From contig NZ_CP033917.1 in the NCBI RefSeq assembly GCF_003815655.1, positions 4,278,001 through 4,342,000 of the forward strand: a DNA stretch of 64,000 bases, written 5' to 3'. Within the stretch, counting starts at the first letter, position 1. Each line of letters begins with the position of its first letter. The position numbers were made by a program, and so were the translations under genes. Source of the stretch: Chryseobacterium sp. G0201 (GTDB taxonomy: Bacteria > Bacteroidota > Bacteroidia > Flavobacteriales > Weeksellaceae). A model generated the notes under the pieces. That model ran no database searches. It was not told the DNA's origin and saw only the letters and a list, made by a program, of their open reading frames with translations. Below are positions 42,861 through 50,744 of the stretch, in pieces.

Positions 42861-44276
42861 TTATTCTTCTATTTTCTTGTTTCGATTGATAAAATAATAA
42901 ACCGGAAGTCCGAGCAAGACCATTAAGAATCCCGGCCAAGTATATTGTTGCTTGTAAATTAATAATAAAATACAAAAACCAGAGCCAATAAGTAAATAAA
43001 TGATCGGTGTAACCGGATATAACCACGTTTTGTAAGGTCTTTCGAGATCCGGCTGCTTAAATCTTAAATAAATAACTCCAAAAACGGTTATCATGTAAAA
43101 TAAAACGATCACGAATGAGATCATATCTAAAAGATTCCCGTATTGCCCACTTAAACACAGCAAACAAGCCCAAACTCCCTGCATCCATAGTGCATTAGCG
43201 GGAACTTCGTTTTTATTGTTTTTTTCGGCCTGTTTGAAGAACATTCCGTCTTTAGCCATAGTTTGGAAAACTCTTGCTCCAGCTAAGATCAATCCATTAT
43301 TACATCCGAAGGTAGAAACCATTACCAAAACGGCAATAATTACCGTTCCTGCACTTCCGAAAATAAAGTGTGAAGCGGCAACTGCTACTCTATCATTTTC
43401 TGCAAAGGCGATTGCGTCTCTATCTAAAGCATTTAAGTAAACATAATTCACTGCAATGTATAAGATCATTACGGCAGTAGTCCCGTAGATCATAGATTTT
43501 ACAACGTTTTTCTTTGGATTTTCAATTTCACCCGAAACGAAGGTCACACTTTCCCAAGCCACAGAACTGAATACGGAACCTACCATTGCTGCTGCAATTC
43601 CGCCCAGTAGAGTCATTCCACCGATGGGTTCCCAACCTTCTTTCAGGAAGTTTCCGAGAGCATCTTTTTTAAGATTGCTGAAAGAATCATATCCCAAACT
43701 AAAATTTTCCGCCAAATGAGAGAAATCAACTAAAATAAATCCGGCAGCAATTAAGCCTAATATGGCTATGATTTTAGAACCTGTGAAAACATTCTGTAAT
43801 ATTTTTCCGCTTTCTACTCCTCTTGTATTAAAATAAGTCAATAAAATTATAGTACCGATCGCCAAAATCTGTATCCAGGTGATCTTAAATTCTCCACTTT
43901 GAAAGATTGGTGCAGCATCATTAAGAGCCGGAACCAAATAGGCCGTAAACTTTCCGAAGGCCATTGCCACGGCAGCGATTGTACCTGTCTGTATTACCGT
44001 AAATAATCCCCATCCGTATAAGAACCCCATCTTCTTGCCGAAGATTTCTTTAAGATAGGTATATTGCCCTCCCGCCTTTGGAAACAAGGCTGATAGTTCG
44101 CCATAGCTGATCGCTGCTGCAACTGTCATGATTCCCGTGATTACCCAGACAACGATAAGCCAATATCCGGAGCCAAGGTTCCGCATCATGTCGGCGCTTA
44201 CGATGAAGATCCCACTTCCGATCATGGAACCCATTACCAGCATGATGGCATCCCAAAGTTTTAGTTTTTTTTGCAT
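42861..44276 (-). CDS. APC superfamily amino acid permease
   Basis: A 471-residue inner-membrane transporter with about 12 hydrophobic segments. The APC hallmark GSMIGSGIFIVSADM in the first helix is the unwound substrate-binding region, and SYGELSALFPKAGGQYTYLKE follows helix 2. The group resembles LAT-type/serine-threonine exchangers, but the substrate is not certain. The ATG at 44276 is preferred over a TTG two codons earlier, since a perfect -7 box sits at 44293-44300. It is monocistronic with its own terminator. Confidence 0.93.
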   Translation of the reverse strand: MQKKLKLWDAIMLVMGSMIGSGIFIVSADMMRNLGSGYWLIVVWVITGIMTVAAAISYGELSALFPKAGGQYTYLKEIFGKKMGFLYGWGLFTVIQTGTIAAVAMAFGKFTAYLVPALNDAAPIFQSGEFKITWIQILAIGTIILLTYFNTRGVESGKILQNVFTGSKIIAILGLIAAGFILVDFSHLAENFSLGYDSFSNLKKDALGNFLKEGWEPIGGMTLLGGIAAAMVGSVFSSVAWESVTFVSGEIENPKKNVVKSMIYGTTAVMILYIAVNYVYLNALDRDAIAFAENDRVAVAASHFIFGSAGTVIIAVLVMVSTFGCNNGLILAGARVFQTMAKDGMFFKQAEKNNKNEVPANALWMQGVWACLLCLSGQYGNLLDMISFVIVLFYMITVFGVIYLRFKQPDLERPYKTWLYPVTPIIYLLIGSGFCILLLIYKQQYTWPGFLMVLLGLPVYYFINRNKKIEE

Positions 44277-44292
44277 AGTCAAGTATAGGTGT

Positions 44293-44300
44293 CAAATATA
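44293..44300 (-). promoter_or_regulatory. -7 element of the permease gene
   Basis: TATATTTG on the minus strand, a perfect TAnnTTTG, 16 bases before the ATG. Confidence 0.6.
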
Positions 44301-44351
44301 AATAAATATGTGATTCGTTTCGGATTTTGTTTAAGGAGGAGAATATTTTTA

Positions 44352-44529
44352 TTGGAAAATCGCAAAGGCGCAAAGATTTCAACTATGAATACTGTTTTTA
44401 AGGCGCAAAAAAAATCAAAGATTTTCAACCAAACTCTAAAATACAAAAGTTATAAATTTTATCTGTGATAAAATCTTTGTGCCTTAAAGTAGCTTTTTAA
44501 TTATAATTTGCGCCCTCCCGATTTTCCAA
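44352..44529. repeat. Long palindromic element with nested inverted repeats
   Basis: TTGGAAAATCG (44352-44362) pairs with CGATTTTCCAA (44519-44529); inside, GGCGCAAAGATTT (44367-44379) pairs with AAATCTTTGTGCC (44471-44483) at 12 of 13 positions, and GGCGCAA also with TTGCGCC near 44508. It fills the gap between two divergent promoters and has no coding content. Confidence 0.7.
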
Positions 44530-44637
44530 CTATAAAAAATAAAAGTTGAAACAATTATTTAAAATCAATTTAAACACGAGAAAACCTCACCTGTTTTTTA
44601 TCAAGTTTTTAACGATTTCTGATTCAATATTTATTAG

Positions 44638-44645
44638 TATTTTTG
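44638..44645 (+). promoter_or_regulatory. -7 element of the DUF4920 gene
   Basis: TATTTTTG, a perfect TAnnTTTG, 16 bases before the ATG at 44661. It overlaps the TTG at 44643 that a longer reading would use as start. Confidence 0.6.
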
Positions 44646-44660
44646 GAAAAAATATTAAAA

Positions 44661-45170
44661 ATGAAATTCAAAGCAATATTATTCGCAGTCGCTGTAAGTG
44701 CATCCACTTTAGCTTTTGCACAGGAGACAAAGAAATCCGGTCCACCAGCAGGAAATGCAGTGGTAGGTGATACTTATGGAAGCGTAGTTTCTTCCGGAGT
44801 GGAATCTAAGGCTATTTCTGTAGAAAAATTAAGCAAAAAGCTTAAAAAAGAGAACAAAAAAGTAGAAAACGTAGCTATCAAAGGAAAAGTAGTTGATGTT
44901 TGTGATAAAAAAGGTTGTTGGTTAACGATCCAAACTGAAGATAAGTCTCAGTTCTTCGTAAAAATGAAAGATTATGCATTCTTTGTTCCAACTGCTTTGA
45001 AAGGTAAAACTGTGGTGTTAGACGGAAGCGCTGAAAGAAAGGTAACTTCTATCGATGAGCAAAAACATTACGCAGAAGATGCTAAAAAACCTCAATCTGA
45101 AATTGATGCGATCACGACTCCAAAAGAAGAGATTAGATTTGTAGCGAACGGAATTAAAGTTGTGAACTAA
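44661..45170 (+). CDS. DUF4920 secreted protein
   Basis: A 169-residue exported protein: signal peptide MKFKAILFAVAVSASTLAFAQ, then a small OB-like beta-domain with VAIKGKVVDVCDKKGCWLTI carrying the CxxxGCW motif of DUF4920, and FFVKMKDYAFFVPTALKGKT. Two cysteines could bind a metal or form a disulfide. The function is unknown. The promoter box rules out the longer TTG start. A very strong terminator follows. Confidence 0.87.
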   Translation: MKFKAILFAVAVSASTLAFAQETKKSGPPAGNAVVGDTYGSVVSSGVESKAISVEKLSKKLKKENKKVENVAIKGKVVDVCDKKGCWLTIQTEDKSQFFVKMKDYAFFVPTALKGKTVVLDGSAERKVTSIDEQKHYAEDAKKPQSEIDAITTPKEEIRFVANGIKVVN

Positions 45171-45190
45171 ACGTCAGCTTAATTTGTAAA

Positions 45191-45230
45191 AAAACAATTC
45201 GGTTTTCCCTTGAGAAAACCGAATTGTTTT
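45191..45230. terminator. Strong bidirectional terminator
   Basis: AAAACAATTCGGTTTTC (45191-45207) pairs perfectly with GAAAACCGAATTGTTTT (45214-45230), a 17-bp stem shared by convergent genes; its right edge touches the next stop codon. Confidence 0.9.
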
Positions 45231-45582
45231 AAACTTTATCTGGCATAGACCAAACATGGCATAGGACTTTCCAAACATCCTTTTCTTTACTCCATGTAAC
45301 AGAATATTCTCCTTTTCCTATAATTTTTGTACCGGAAAACTCAACATCTTTAAAGATTCCGCTTTCAAAAGCTAATTTTCCATCGATAATCAGATTTTCA
45401 GGTTCAAAAATAACGTCTACTTTACCCAAGCCTCCTTTCATGAAGTCTAAAATTTTATCATTTCCCTGGATAATAGGTTTGTTAGGCGGAAAGATCAATG
45501 CTTTCTCATCATATACCTCTTTAAATATTTCCGGATCAGCATTATGCCAAGCTTCTGTCCAGATTTTCATGTTAGGATTCAT
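45229..45582 (-). CDS. SnoaL/DUF4440-like (NTF2 fold) protein
   Basis: A 117-residue NTF2-fold protein: helix MKIWTEAWHNADPEIFKEVY, strand ALIFPPNKPIIQGNDKILDF, and a sheet ending YSVTWSKEKDVWKVLCHVWS. This pattern is that of DUF4440/SnoaL-like domains, found as ketosteroid-isomerase-like enzymes or ligand binders. I take the ATG at 45582, 10 bp after the upstream gene; an ATG at 45639 would overlap the upstream coding region in another frame by 47 bases. It forms a unit with the oxidoreductase upstream, controlled by the divergent HxlR gene. Confidence 0.78.
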   Translation of the reverse strand: MNPNMKIWTEAWHNADPEIFKEVYDEKALIFPPNKPIIQGNDKILDFMKGGLGKVDVIFEPENLIIDGKLAFESGIFKDVEFSGTKIIGKGEYSVTWSKEKDVWKVLCHVWSMPDKV

Positions 45583-45592
45583 ATAATTATTT

Positions 45593-46198
45593 TTATCTTT
45601 CAAGATAGGTAAATCCGGCATCGGTATTGCTTTTTTCAAGAGCTATTGCAATGTTGAGATGGGCCATTGCTTCTAAATATCTTGCATTCTTTATATCATG
45701 AATTACAACAGCATTGAATCCGATATCTTGTGCTATTTCTTTTATTGTTTCTCCAGCCTGATTATCATTAGTTGCGATAAAAGCGGTTAATTTTTGTCCG
45801 TTGAACTTCTTACCATCTTCTTTCATTACATCTGCAAAAATTGTATTGAAAGCTTTTACAACTCTACTTTCAGATAATATTCTGGCTGTTTGCTCGCCAC
45901 CACTATCTTCTCCTAAAAATATAGGAGACCAGTCGCTGCTGTTGATGGGATTGGTAATATCTACAACAATTTTTCCTTTTAACTGATCTTTATAAGCCTG
46001 TAAGACTCCATTCATTGCAGAATAGGGAATTGCAAAACAAATGATGTCTCCAAAATCTATAGCATCAGCCATTGATATCTGAGTTTCAGATGGATTTTGT
46101 GTCCCGTATTTTACAAGATGTCCCGACTTACTTAATAAATTCCCAAGACCGGATGCAACGTTTCCCGCACCTATAAAAGCAATATTCATTTTATTCAT
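45593..46198 (-). CDS. NADPH-dependent F420-reductase-like oxidoreductase
   Basis: A 201-residue protein with an N-terminal dinucleotide-binding fold: IAFIGAGNVASGLGNLLSKSG (residues 5-25) carries the GxGxxxxG motif, and KYGTQNP follows the second strand. Later segments IICFAIPYSAM and VVDITNPIN are typical of the F420H2:NADP oxidoreductase/NADP-oxidoreductase coenzyme family, which in non-methanogens act as NADPH-dependent reductases of unknown substrate. It is divergent from an HxlR regulator gene (88-bp gap) and leads a two-gene unit. Confidence 0.88.
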   Translation of the reverse strand: MNKMNIAFIGAGNVASGLGNLLSKSGHLVKYGTQNPSETQISMADAIDFGDIICFAIPYSAMNGVLQAYKDQLKGKIVVDITNPINSSDWSPIFLGEDSGGEQTARILSESRVVKAFNTIFADVMKEDGKKFNGQKLTAFIATNDNQAGETIKEIAQDIGFNAVVIHDIKNARYLEAMAHLNIAIALEKSNTDAGFTYLER

Positions 46199-46234
46199 AT
46201 TTATATTTTAATTGCAAAGTTTAAAAAATGCTAT

Positions 46235-46248
46235 TACTTTTACAAGTA
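46235..46248. promoter_or_regulatory. Candidate HxlR operator
   Basis: TACTT-TTAC-AAGTA is an inverted repeat in the divergent intergenic region, of the kind bound by HxlR-family regulators such as HypR. Confidence 0.45.
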
Positions 46249-46286
46249 GTTACCAAATTGTATGTTAGTTATCAAAAAGTAAGTTT

Positions 46287-46658
46287 ATGAATGTAAGAAA
46301 ATTAAGTTCAACGAGTTTGCAAAACGAAATTGCTTTAGAAAATGATTGCCCGTTTATATATGCTCTATCTCTGATGGGTAAAAGATGGAAGCCCGCCATA
46401 CTCTGGAAAATGAGTGAAGAGGGCTGCTATCGATTCAGCGGATTTAAAAGAGAAATTCCACAAATAAGCGAAAAAATGCTAACCCAACATCTAAGAGAGC
46501 TTGAAAGTGACGGTTTGATAACGAGAACTGTTTATACCGAAATGCCTCTAAGAGTAGAATATGCACTCACAGAGCTAGGGTTATCTTTACAGCCTATTCT
46601 TTCTTCACTTTATCAATGGGGAGATAAAGCACAAAAAATAAAAAAAGACTTTGGCTAG
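46287..46658 (+). CDS. HxlR family transcriptional regulator
   Basis: A 123-residue winged-helix regulator of the HxlR family. The signature CPFIYALSLMGKRWKPAILW (21-40) starts with the cysteine (Cys21) that senses quinones or electrophiles in relatives such as YodB and HypR. The recognition helix region is ISEKMLTQHLRELESDGLI and the wing VEYALTELG. It is divergent from the NADPH oxidoreductase/SnoaL-like pair, so it probably represses that pair until oxidised. This is standard context inference. It is convergent with the M14 peptidase gene, with only 4 bp between stops. Confidence 0.94.
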   Translation: MNVRKLSSTSLQNEIALENDCPFIYALSLMGKRWKPAILWKMSEEGCYRFSGFKREIPQISEKMLTQHLRELESDGLITRTVYTEMPLRVEYALTELGLSLQPILSSLYQWGDKAQKIKKDFG

Positions 46659-46662
46659 TTTT

Positions 46663-47772
46663 TTAGTCTTCTATTTTAAATTCTACTACAGCATCGAGTT
46701 TCGGATATTTAGTGGCAGAAACAAATTTCTTTCCGGTACAGTCGATCTCGAGCCAGCCTTTTCTTTTCTTAACATCTCCAACTTCCATTACAAACGGTAC
46801 AAAAGATATTTCGTCTTTACCCTCTTCCATAATTTCTCGATACTGAACAGCGACATCTAAAATACATTCATGGTCGGTATTCAACTTTACATTTCTGTAA
46901 ACGATATCGTAATGTGTTTCCTGATTTTCGGGAATTTCAAGATAAGCTTCCCAGCCTGTAATATCAGAATTTAATTCGCTGATTGCTTTTAGTGCGTAAT
47001 ACAACGCAATCGTATAATATTTTCTAGTTCCTTTTCTTGTATAGTCATCTACAAAATGTCCGCCTTCAAATAAAATCGTAGGCATTCCTGCTTTGATGAA
47101 ATTATCGCCCGTTGAAGTTGGATAAAATTCATCAGAATATCTTCCGATCTGATTTGGAATTAATTCTTTCAGATGATGATAAACTTCAGCAATTACCGCC
47201 ATGCATTTTTTTCTGTTTTCGGTAACGGTACGTTCAACATTTTCCGAAGGCGCCAAAAATGATAAAGTTGCAGGATGAATTCCGTCTGTGGTAAAAATTG
47301 TTCTCTGCTCATGCAAATTCAGAGCGTAATCATATTTTTTTGAAGCGACGGCATTTTTAAGAAATTTAATCTCTTTACTCGACTCGTTATGGAAGTCTCT
47401 GTTAAGATCAATATCTGAAGCATTGAGTCTTGTCCATTTTTCAGAGCCGTCTGGATTTAGCATAAAAATAAAATCCAGCTTGATCTTACTGAAAAGTTCA
47501 TCTTTCAATTCCGGAGCTTTATCTAAAGTGATCAGCAGATCCAACATGGCATGTGTAGCGTTCGATTCATTTCCGTGCATTTGCGACCAAGCCAAAATAT
47601 TGATACTTCCGGTTCCGATGCTTAATTTATAAATAGGTTTCTCCAAATATGATTTCCCGATCTCCTGAATATTTTCTGCGAGATTCGTCTGTAAGTATGA
47701 AAATAATTTTTCAGGGGAAATATAACGATTAGGGAAATTAGGGTTTTCTAAATAGATCTGTTCAAAATTCAT
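46663..47772 (-). CDS. M14 family zinc carboxypeptidase
   Basis: A 369-residue zinc carboxypeptidase-like protein without a signal peptide. Zinc ligands are His66 and Glu69 (MHGNES) and His154 (NLHEQRT), with the substrate-binding NRDF (Arg125) in between and a late catalytic-type glutamate in LFEGGHF. The C-terminal 90 residues form an extra beta-rich domain. Closest known relatives are cytoplasmic or murein-peptide carboxypeptidases; the substrate is open. The ATG at 47772 is chosen because a perfect -7 box lies at 47794-47801, within the longer reading that would begin with TTG at 47796. Confidence 0.88.
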   Translation of the reverse strand: MNFEQIYLENPNFPNRYISPEKLFSYLQTNLAENIQEIGKSYLEKPIYKLSIGTGSINILAWSQMHGNESNATHAMLDLLITLDKAPELKDELFSKIKLDFIFMLNPDGSEKWTRLNASDIDLNRDFHNESSKEIKFLKNAVASKKYDYALNLHEQRTIFTTDGIHPATLSFLAPSENVERTVTENRKKCMAVIAEVYHHLKELIPNQIGRYSDEFYPTSTGDNFIKAGMPTILFEGGHFVDDYTRKGTRKYYTIALYYALKAISELNSDITGWEAYLEIPENQETHYDIVYRNVKLNTDHECILDVAVQYREIMEEGKDEISFVPFVMEVGDVKKRKGWLEIDCTGKKFVSATKYPKLDAVVEFKIED

Positions 47773-47793
47773 TCTGGAATAGTTTACAAGAGT

Positions 47794-47801
47794 CAAATTT
47801 A
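47794..47801 (-). promoter_or_regulatory. -7 element that fixes the carboxypeptidase start
   Basis: TAAATTTG on the minus strand, a perfect TAnnTTTG, 22 bases before the ATG at 47772 and overlapping the TTG at 47796. Confidence 0.65.
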
Positions 47802-47870
47802 ACCATTTTTAGTTAAAAAATAAAATTAACGTTTGTAAACCTATTAAACAATGTAAAATGACAGTTTGTC

Positions 47871-48477
47871 TGTGGATAAAATTGTGGATTGTGGATAATT
47901 TAATTAAACTTATTTAAAACACTAAAAATCAGTAATTTATGAATTTTACTTAAATGTAATTTAGAACTTTACTTTAAGTGTTGAAAACCCTATTCATCAC
48001 CAAATGCGTGTAATTAACTTAAACATGTGGATAGTGGATAAATATGTTAATTACTTTTCATATACAAATGTAAATTGTTAATTATTTAGAAAAGTCCTTT
48101 AAAATCGTTGTTTAATTTGGCTTAAAATAAGAAAGTAAATACTATTGAAATTTATTAGCTAAGCATTTGTTATTTAATGATAATTAAACACTGAAATGAG
48201 CCTATATTGGGTGTTTACGGAGGTAAAATAACTCAAAACATACATTTGTAATCAGTAAATATCAACAAAATCAAGTATTTAGCTAGTCTTCTACTCTAGT
48301 TGTTAAAATTATAAGCTTGTATTTACATGAATCCTCATTAACAGGATACTTAACGATTGATCAATGTTAAAATGGCTAATAATTAGCTTATTTGACCTAT
48401 ACCGTCAGTTGAAACTATAGAAAGTGAATTTTGGGGATAAAATGTTAAATAAAATTTATGATTTAATTTTATCCATA
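47871..48477. other. Candidate replication origin: DnaA-box cluster in AT-rich DNA
   Basis: In an 815-bp gene-free stretch there are two perfect DnaA boxes TGTGGATAA (47871-47879 and 47890-47898), and five sites with one mismatch: TGTGGATTG (47883), TGTGGATAG (48026), AGTGGATAA (48033), TGGGGATAA (48432) and TTATCCATA (48469-48477). The DNA around them is very AT-rich. Gene direction does not switch here (genes on the right stay on the minus strand), and no dnaA is adjacent, so the assignment is tentative. Confidence 0.5.
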
Positions 48478-48590
48478 ATATAAAGTATTGATATTTAGTT
48501 AAATAAACTAATTTACAAATGTATTGTCAATAACTTTATTTTGATTTACATTTGTATTTTGCAATTGTAAATACTATCTTTACATTTGTA
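48063..48590. promoter_or_regulatory. Five TACA-NN-TGTA operator-like sites before the XRE gene
   Basis: TACAAATGTA or its reverse complement TACATTTGTA occurs at 48063-48072, 48241-48250, 48514-48523, 48547-48556 and 48581-48590. The last has 7-base arms (CTTTACA-TT-TGTAAAG, 48578-48593) and its TACATTTG doubles as a -7 box 23 bases before the XRE start, so binding there would block the promoter. Confidence 0.65.
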
Positions 48591-48611
48591 AAGTGATTAA
48601 AAGCTTATTTT

Positions 48612-49157
48612 ATGAGTTTAAACGAAAGAATTTCCAAAGTTATAGAGTATTCAAAATTGACTCCTTCTGAATTTGCAGATGAGATAGACGTACAGCGGTC
48701 TTCTATTTCTCATGTTACTTCAGGAAGAAATAAACCGTCTTTAGAATTTATCATCAAAATAAAATCTCGATTTCCGGAGATCTTATGGGACTGGCTAGTG
48801 AACGGCGACGGTGAAATGTTGAAGTCTGAATTACCGGAAACGAATGACCTTGAAGAAATGGAATTGGAAATCGACGAAGATAAAGCCAAGCCTACTTCAC
48901 TTCCAGATTTATTTACCATGATGAATAATGACGATGACTTTGGATCTGACGAAACAGAAATTGAGCTCCCAAATGAGAGGCCTCAGGAATCATTTATTCC
49001 GCATCAAAGTGTACCTCAGGATAAAATATTCGATTCTCAGCGATTAGAGAAATCCAACCAACAATTCATGGATCAAGTAACTGGAAATCAAGAGAATAAG
49101 ATAAAACGTATTGTTTTGTTCTATGAAAACGGAAAATTTGAAAGTTTTGAACCATAA
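48612..49157 (+). CDS. XRE-family DNA-binding regulator
   Basis: A 181-residue protein with an N-terminal phage-repressor-type helix-turn-helix (about 5-60): SEFADEIDVQRSSISHVTSGRNKPS is the turn and recognition helix region. The rest is acidic and probably unstructured (ETNDLEEMELEIDEDKAK, DDDFGSDETEIELP), ending in a short strand RIVLFYENGKFESF. The middle is not a known sensor domain. It has a promoter overlapping a strong palindrome, suggesting self-regulation. It is the only gene next to the candidate origin region and may act on the repeated sites there, which is inference. Confidence 0.85.
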   Translation: MSLNERISKVIEYSKLTPSEFADEIDVQRSSISHVTSGRNKPSLEFIIKIKSRFPEILWDWLVNGDGEMLKSELPETNDLEEMELEIDEDKAKPTSLPDLFTMMNNDDDFGSDETEIELPNERPQESFIPHQSVPQDKIFDSQRLEKSNQQFMDQVTGNQENKIKRIVLFYENGKFESFEP

Positions 49158-49159
49158 AA

Positions 49160-49186
49160 AACCTGATCAAAGAAAATGATCAGGTT
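49160..49186. terminator. Hairpin after the XRE gene
   Basis: AACCTGATCA (49160-49169) pairs with TGATCAGGTT (49177-49186), 2 bp after the stop. The T-run is on the minus-strand side, so intrinsic termination is clearer in that direction. Confidence 0.6.
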
Positions 49187-49193
49187 AAAAAAT

Positions 49194-49463
49194 ATTTGAA
49201 GAAGAAAACTAAAGCTAGTGCTTTATATTTTTCAGCTATTTAAATTAAAATGATGCGTTCATTTTATTGCTTTTTTCATGATATACAACTAAATTACAAA
49301 AAGTTTATAAACTTAACAAATAAAAATTAATTTTAATAATAAATAATTAACATAATAAATTATTCCATACATATTATAAATTTTAACTATAGATAAAAGA
49401 ATGCATGATCAAAATTGGTCAGGAATTTTTATTATTTTAAATAATATTATTTATATCACAAAA
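49194..49463. other. AT-rich spacer, no gene seen
   Basis: Very AT-rich DNA between convergent genes, with only tiny chance frames and no further hairpin or repeat that I could recognise. Confidence 0.5.
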
Positions 49464-49492
49464 AAATACCTCACAAATAATGCGAGGTATTT
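49464..49492 (-). terminator. Terminator of proline dehydrogenase
   Basis: AAATACCTC (49464-49472) pairs with GAGGTATTT (49484-49492), T-run on the minus strand, 18 bp past the stop. Confidence 0.8.
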
Positions 49493-49509
49493 ATATTTTT
49501 AAAAATAGA

Positions 49510-50679
49510 TTACTTGTTCTTTCTTCTATCCAATTCTTTCTGAATAAGACCTAATTCTCGTCCTGTTTGCCCTGCCACAGAAGTGTTTTCTCTAGCTCTT
49601 CTGGTAAGGTAAGGAACAACATCTTTTACAGGTCCGTATGGAAGATATTTTGCTGCATTATACCCTTTATCAGACAAATAGAAAGTAATGTTATCACTCA
49701 TCCCATAAAGCTGTCCGAAATAGATATGAGGATTGTTATTGTCAAGAGATTTAGCCTTCATTTTGTCCATGATCAATTCAGAAGAGATCTCGTTATGGGT
49801 ACCAAAAAATGCTGAAACTTTATCTAAATGATTCATTACAAAATCAATTCCTGCATTATAATTTTTATCAGAAGCCTCTTTGGTTGGTTGGATCGGATCT
49901 GCATATCCTTTTTCTGCCGCTCTTGCTCTTTCCTTCTCCATATAAGCACCACGAACGATCTTATATCCAATGAAATAATTCTTTTCTCTGGCTCTCTGAA
50001 GGTTTTCTTCCATGTATTCCAATCTGCCGGTTCTATACATTTGGATCGTATTCCAAACGATAGGTTTTTCCTGATTATACTTTTCCATCATCTCTTCACA
50101 CAAATGATCTGCGGCATCCTGCATCCAGGTTTCCTCGGCATCTACCATCACTTTTTTGTCGTGTTCATGGCAAAGTTTACATACTTCATCGAATCTTTTT
50201 ACAACTCTTTCCCACTCTTCTTTTTGGCTTGAAGTAAGCTCTGCGTTTTTTCCAACAGCTTCATATAGATCAATTCTACCGAAAGCCGTAGGCTTAAAAA
50301 CGATAAAAGGAATCGCAGGATTTCCTACTGAAAACCTTACAATATCTTTAATTTCTTTGCAAACAGCATCAAATGTTTCTTCATCTTCTTTACCTTCAAT
50401 TGAGTAATCGAAAATACTTCCAACCCCTCTTTTGAAGAGTTGTTTCACGGCTTTCATGCTTTCTTCACGCGTTTCTCCACCACAAAATTGGTCAAACAAA
50501 GTGTTTTTTACAATTCCGGTTACGAAAGGAAAATTATTATGAACAGTGAAATTAAGGACAGAAGTTCCAAGACTTGTAAGAGCGGGTTGTTCAATCATTT
50601 TGAACATCCAGTACGCTTTTCTTAACTGTGCATCAGATTTATCTGCAAATGCAACTTTGGTATCGTTAAAAATGGGCAT
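49510..50679 (-). CDS. Proline dehydrogenase
   Basis: A 389-residue FAD-dependent proline dehydrogenase, which oxidises proline to pyrroline-5-carboxylate and passes electrons to quinone. The beta/alpha barrel is recognisable by VMVDAEETWMQDAAD, the strand ending IVWNTIQMYRTG, the FAD-binding segment FIGYKIVRGAYMEKER and the C-terminal YLPYGPVKDVVPYLTRRARE that holds the arginine pair binding the proline carboxylate. It is the single-function form, without the P5C dehydrogenase domain of PutA. A full promoter precedes it. Confidence 0.95.
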   Translation of the reverse strand: MPIFNDTKVAFADKSDAQLRKAYWMFKMIEQPALTSLGTSVLNFTVHNNFPFVTGIVKNTLFDQFCGGETREESMKAVKQLFKRGVGSIFDYSIEGKEDEETFDAVCKEIKDIVRFSVGNPAIPFIVFKPTAFGRIDLYEAVGKNAELTSSQKEEWERVVKRFDEVCKLCHEHDKKVMVDAEETWMQDAADHLCEEMMEKYNQEKPIVWNTIQMYRTGRLEYMEENLQRAREKNYFIGYKIVRGAYMEKERARAAEKGYADPIQPTKEASDKNYNAGIDFVMNHLDKVSAFFGTHNEISSELIMDKMKAKSLDNNNPHIYFGQLYGMSDNITFYLSDKGYNAAKYLPYGPVKDVVPYLTRRARENTSVAGQTGRELGLIQKELDRRKNK

Positions 50680-50703
50680 TCCTTTTTATTAAATTTAGTT
50701 TTG

Positions 50704-50735
50704 CAAAGGTAAGAATAACCTTAATCTTTTTACAA
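50704..50735 (-). promoter_or_regulatory. Promoter of proline dehydrogenase
   Basis: On the minus strand TTG (50735-50733), 21 bases and TACCTTTG (50711-50704), a perfect -7, 24 bases before the start. Confidence 0.7.
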
Positions 50736-50744
50736 CATTTTCTG

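Noticed and set aside
48612..49157. Toxin-antitoxin antitoxin reading of the XRE gene
   Set aside because: No small toxin-like gene adjoins it; the next gene is convergent proline dehydrogenase.
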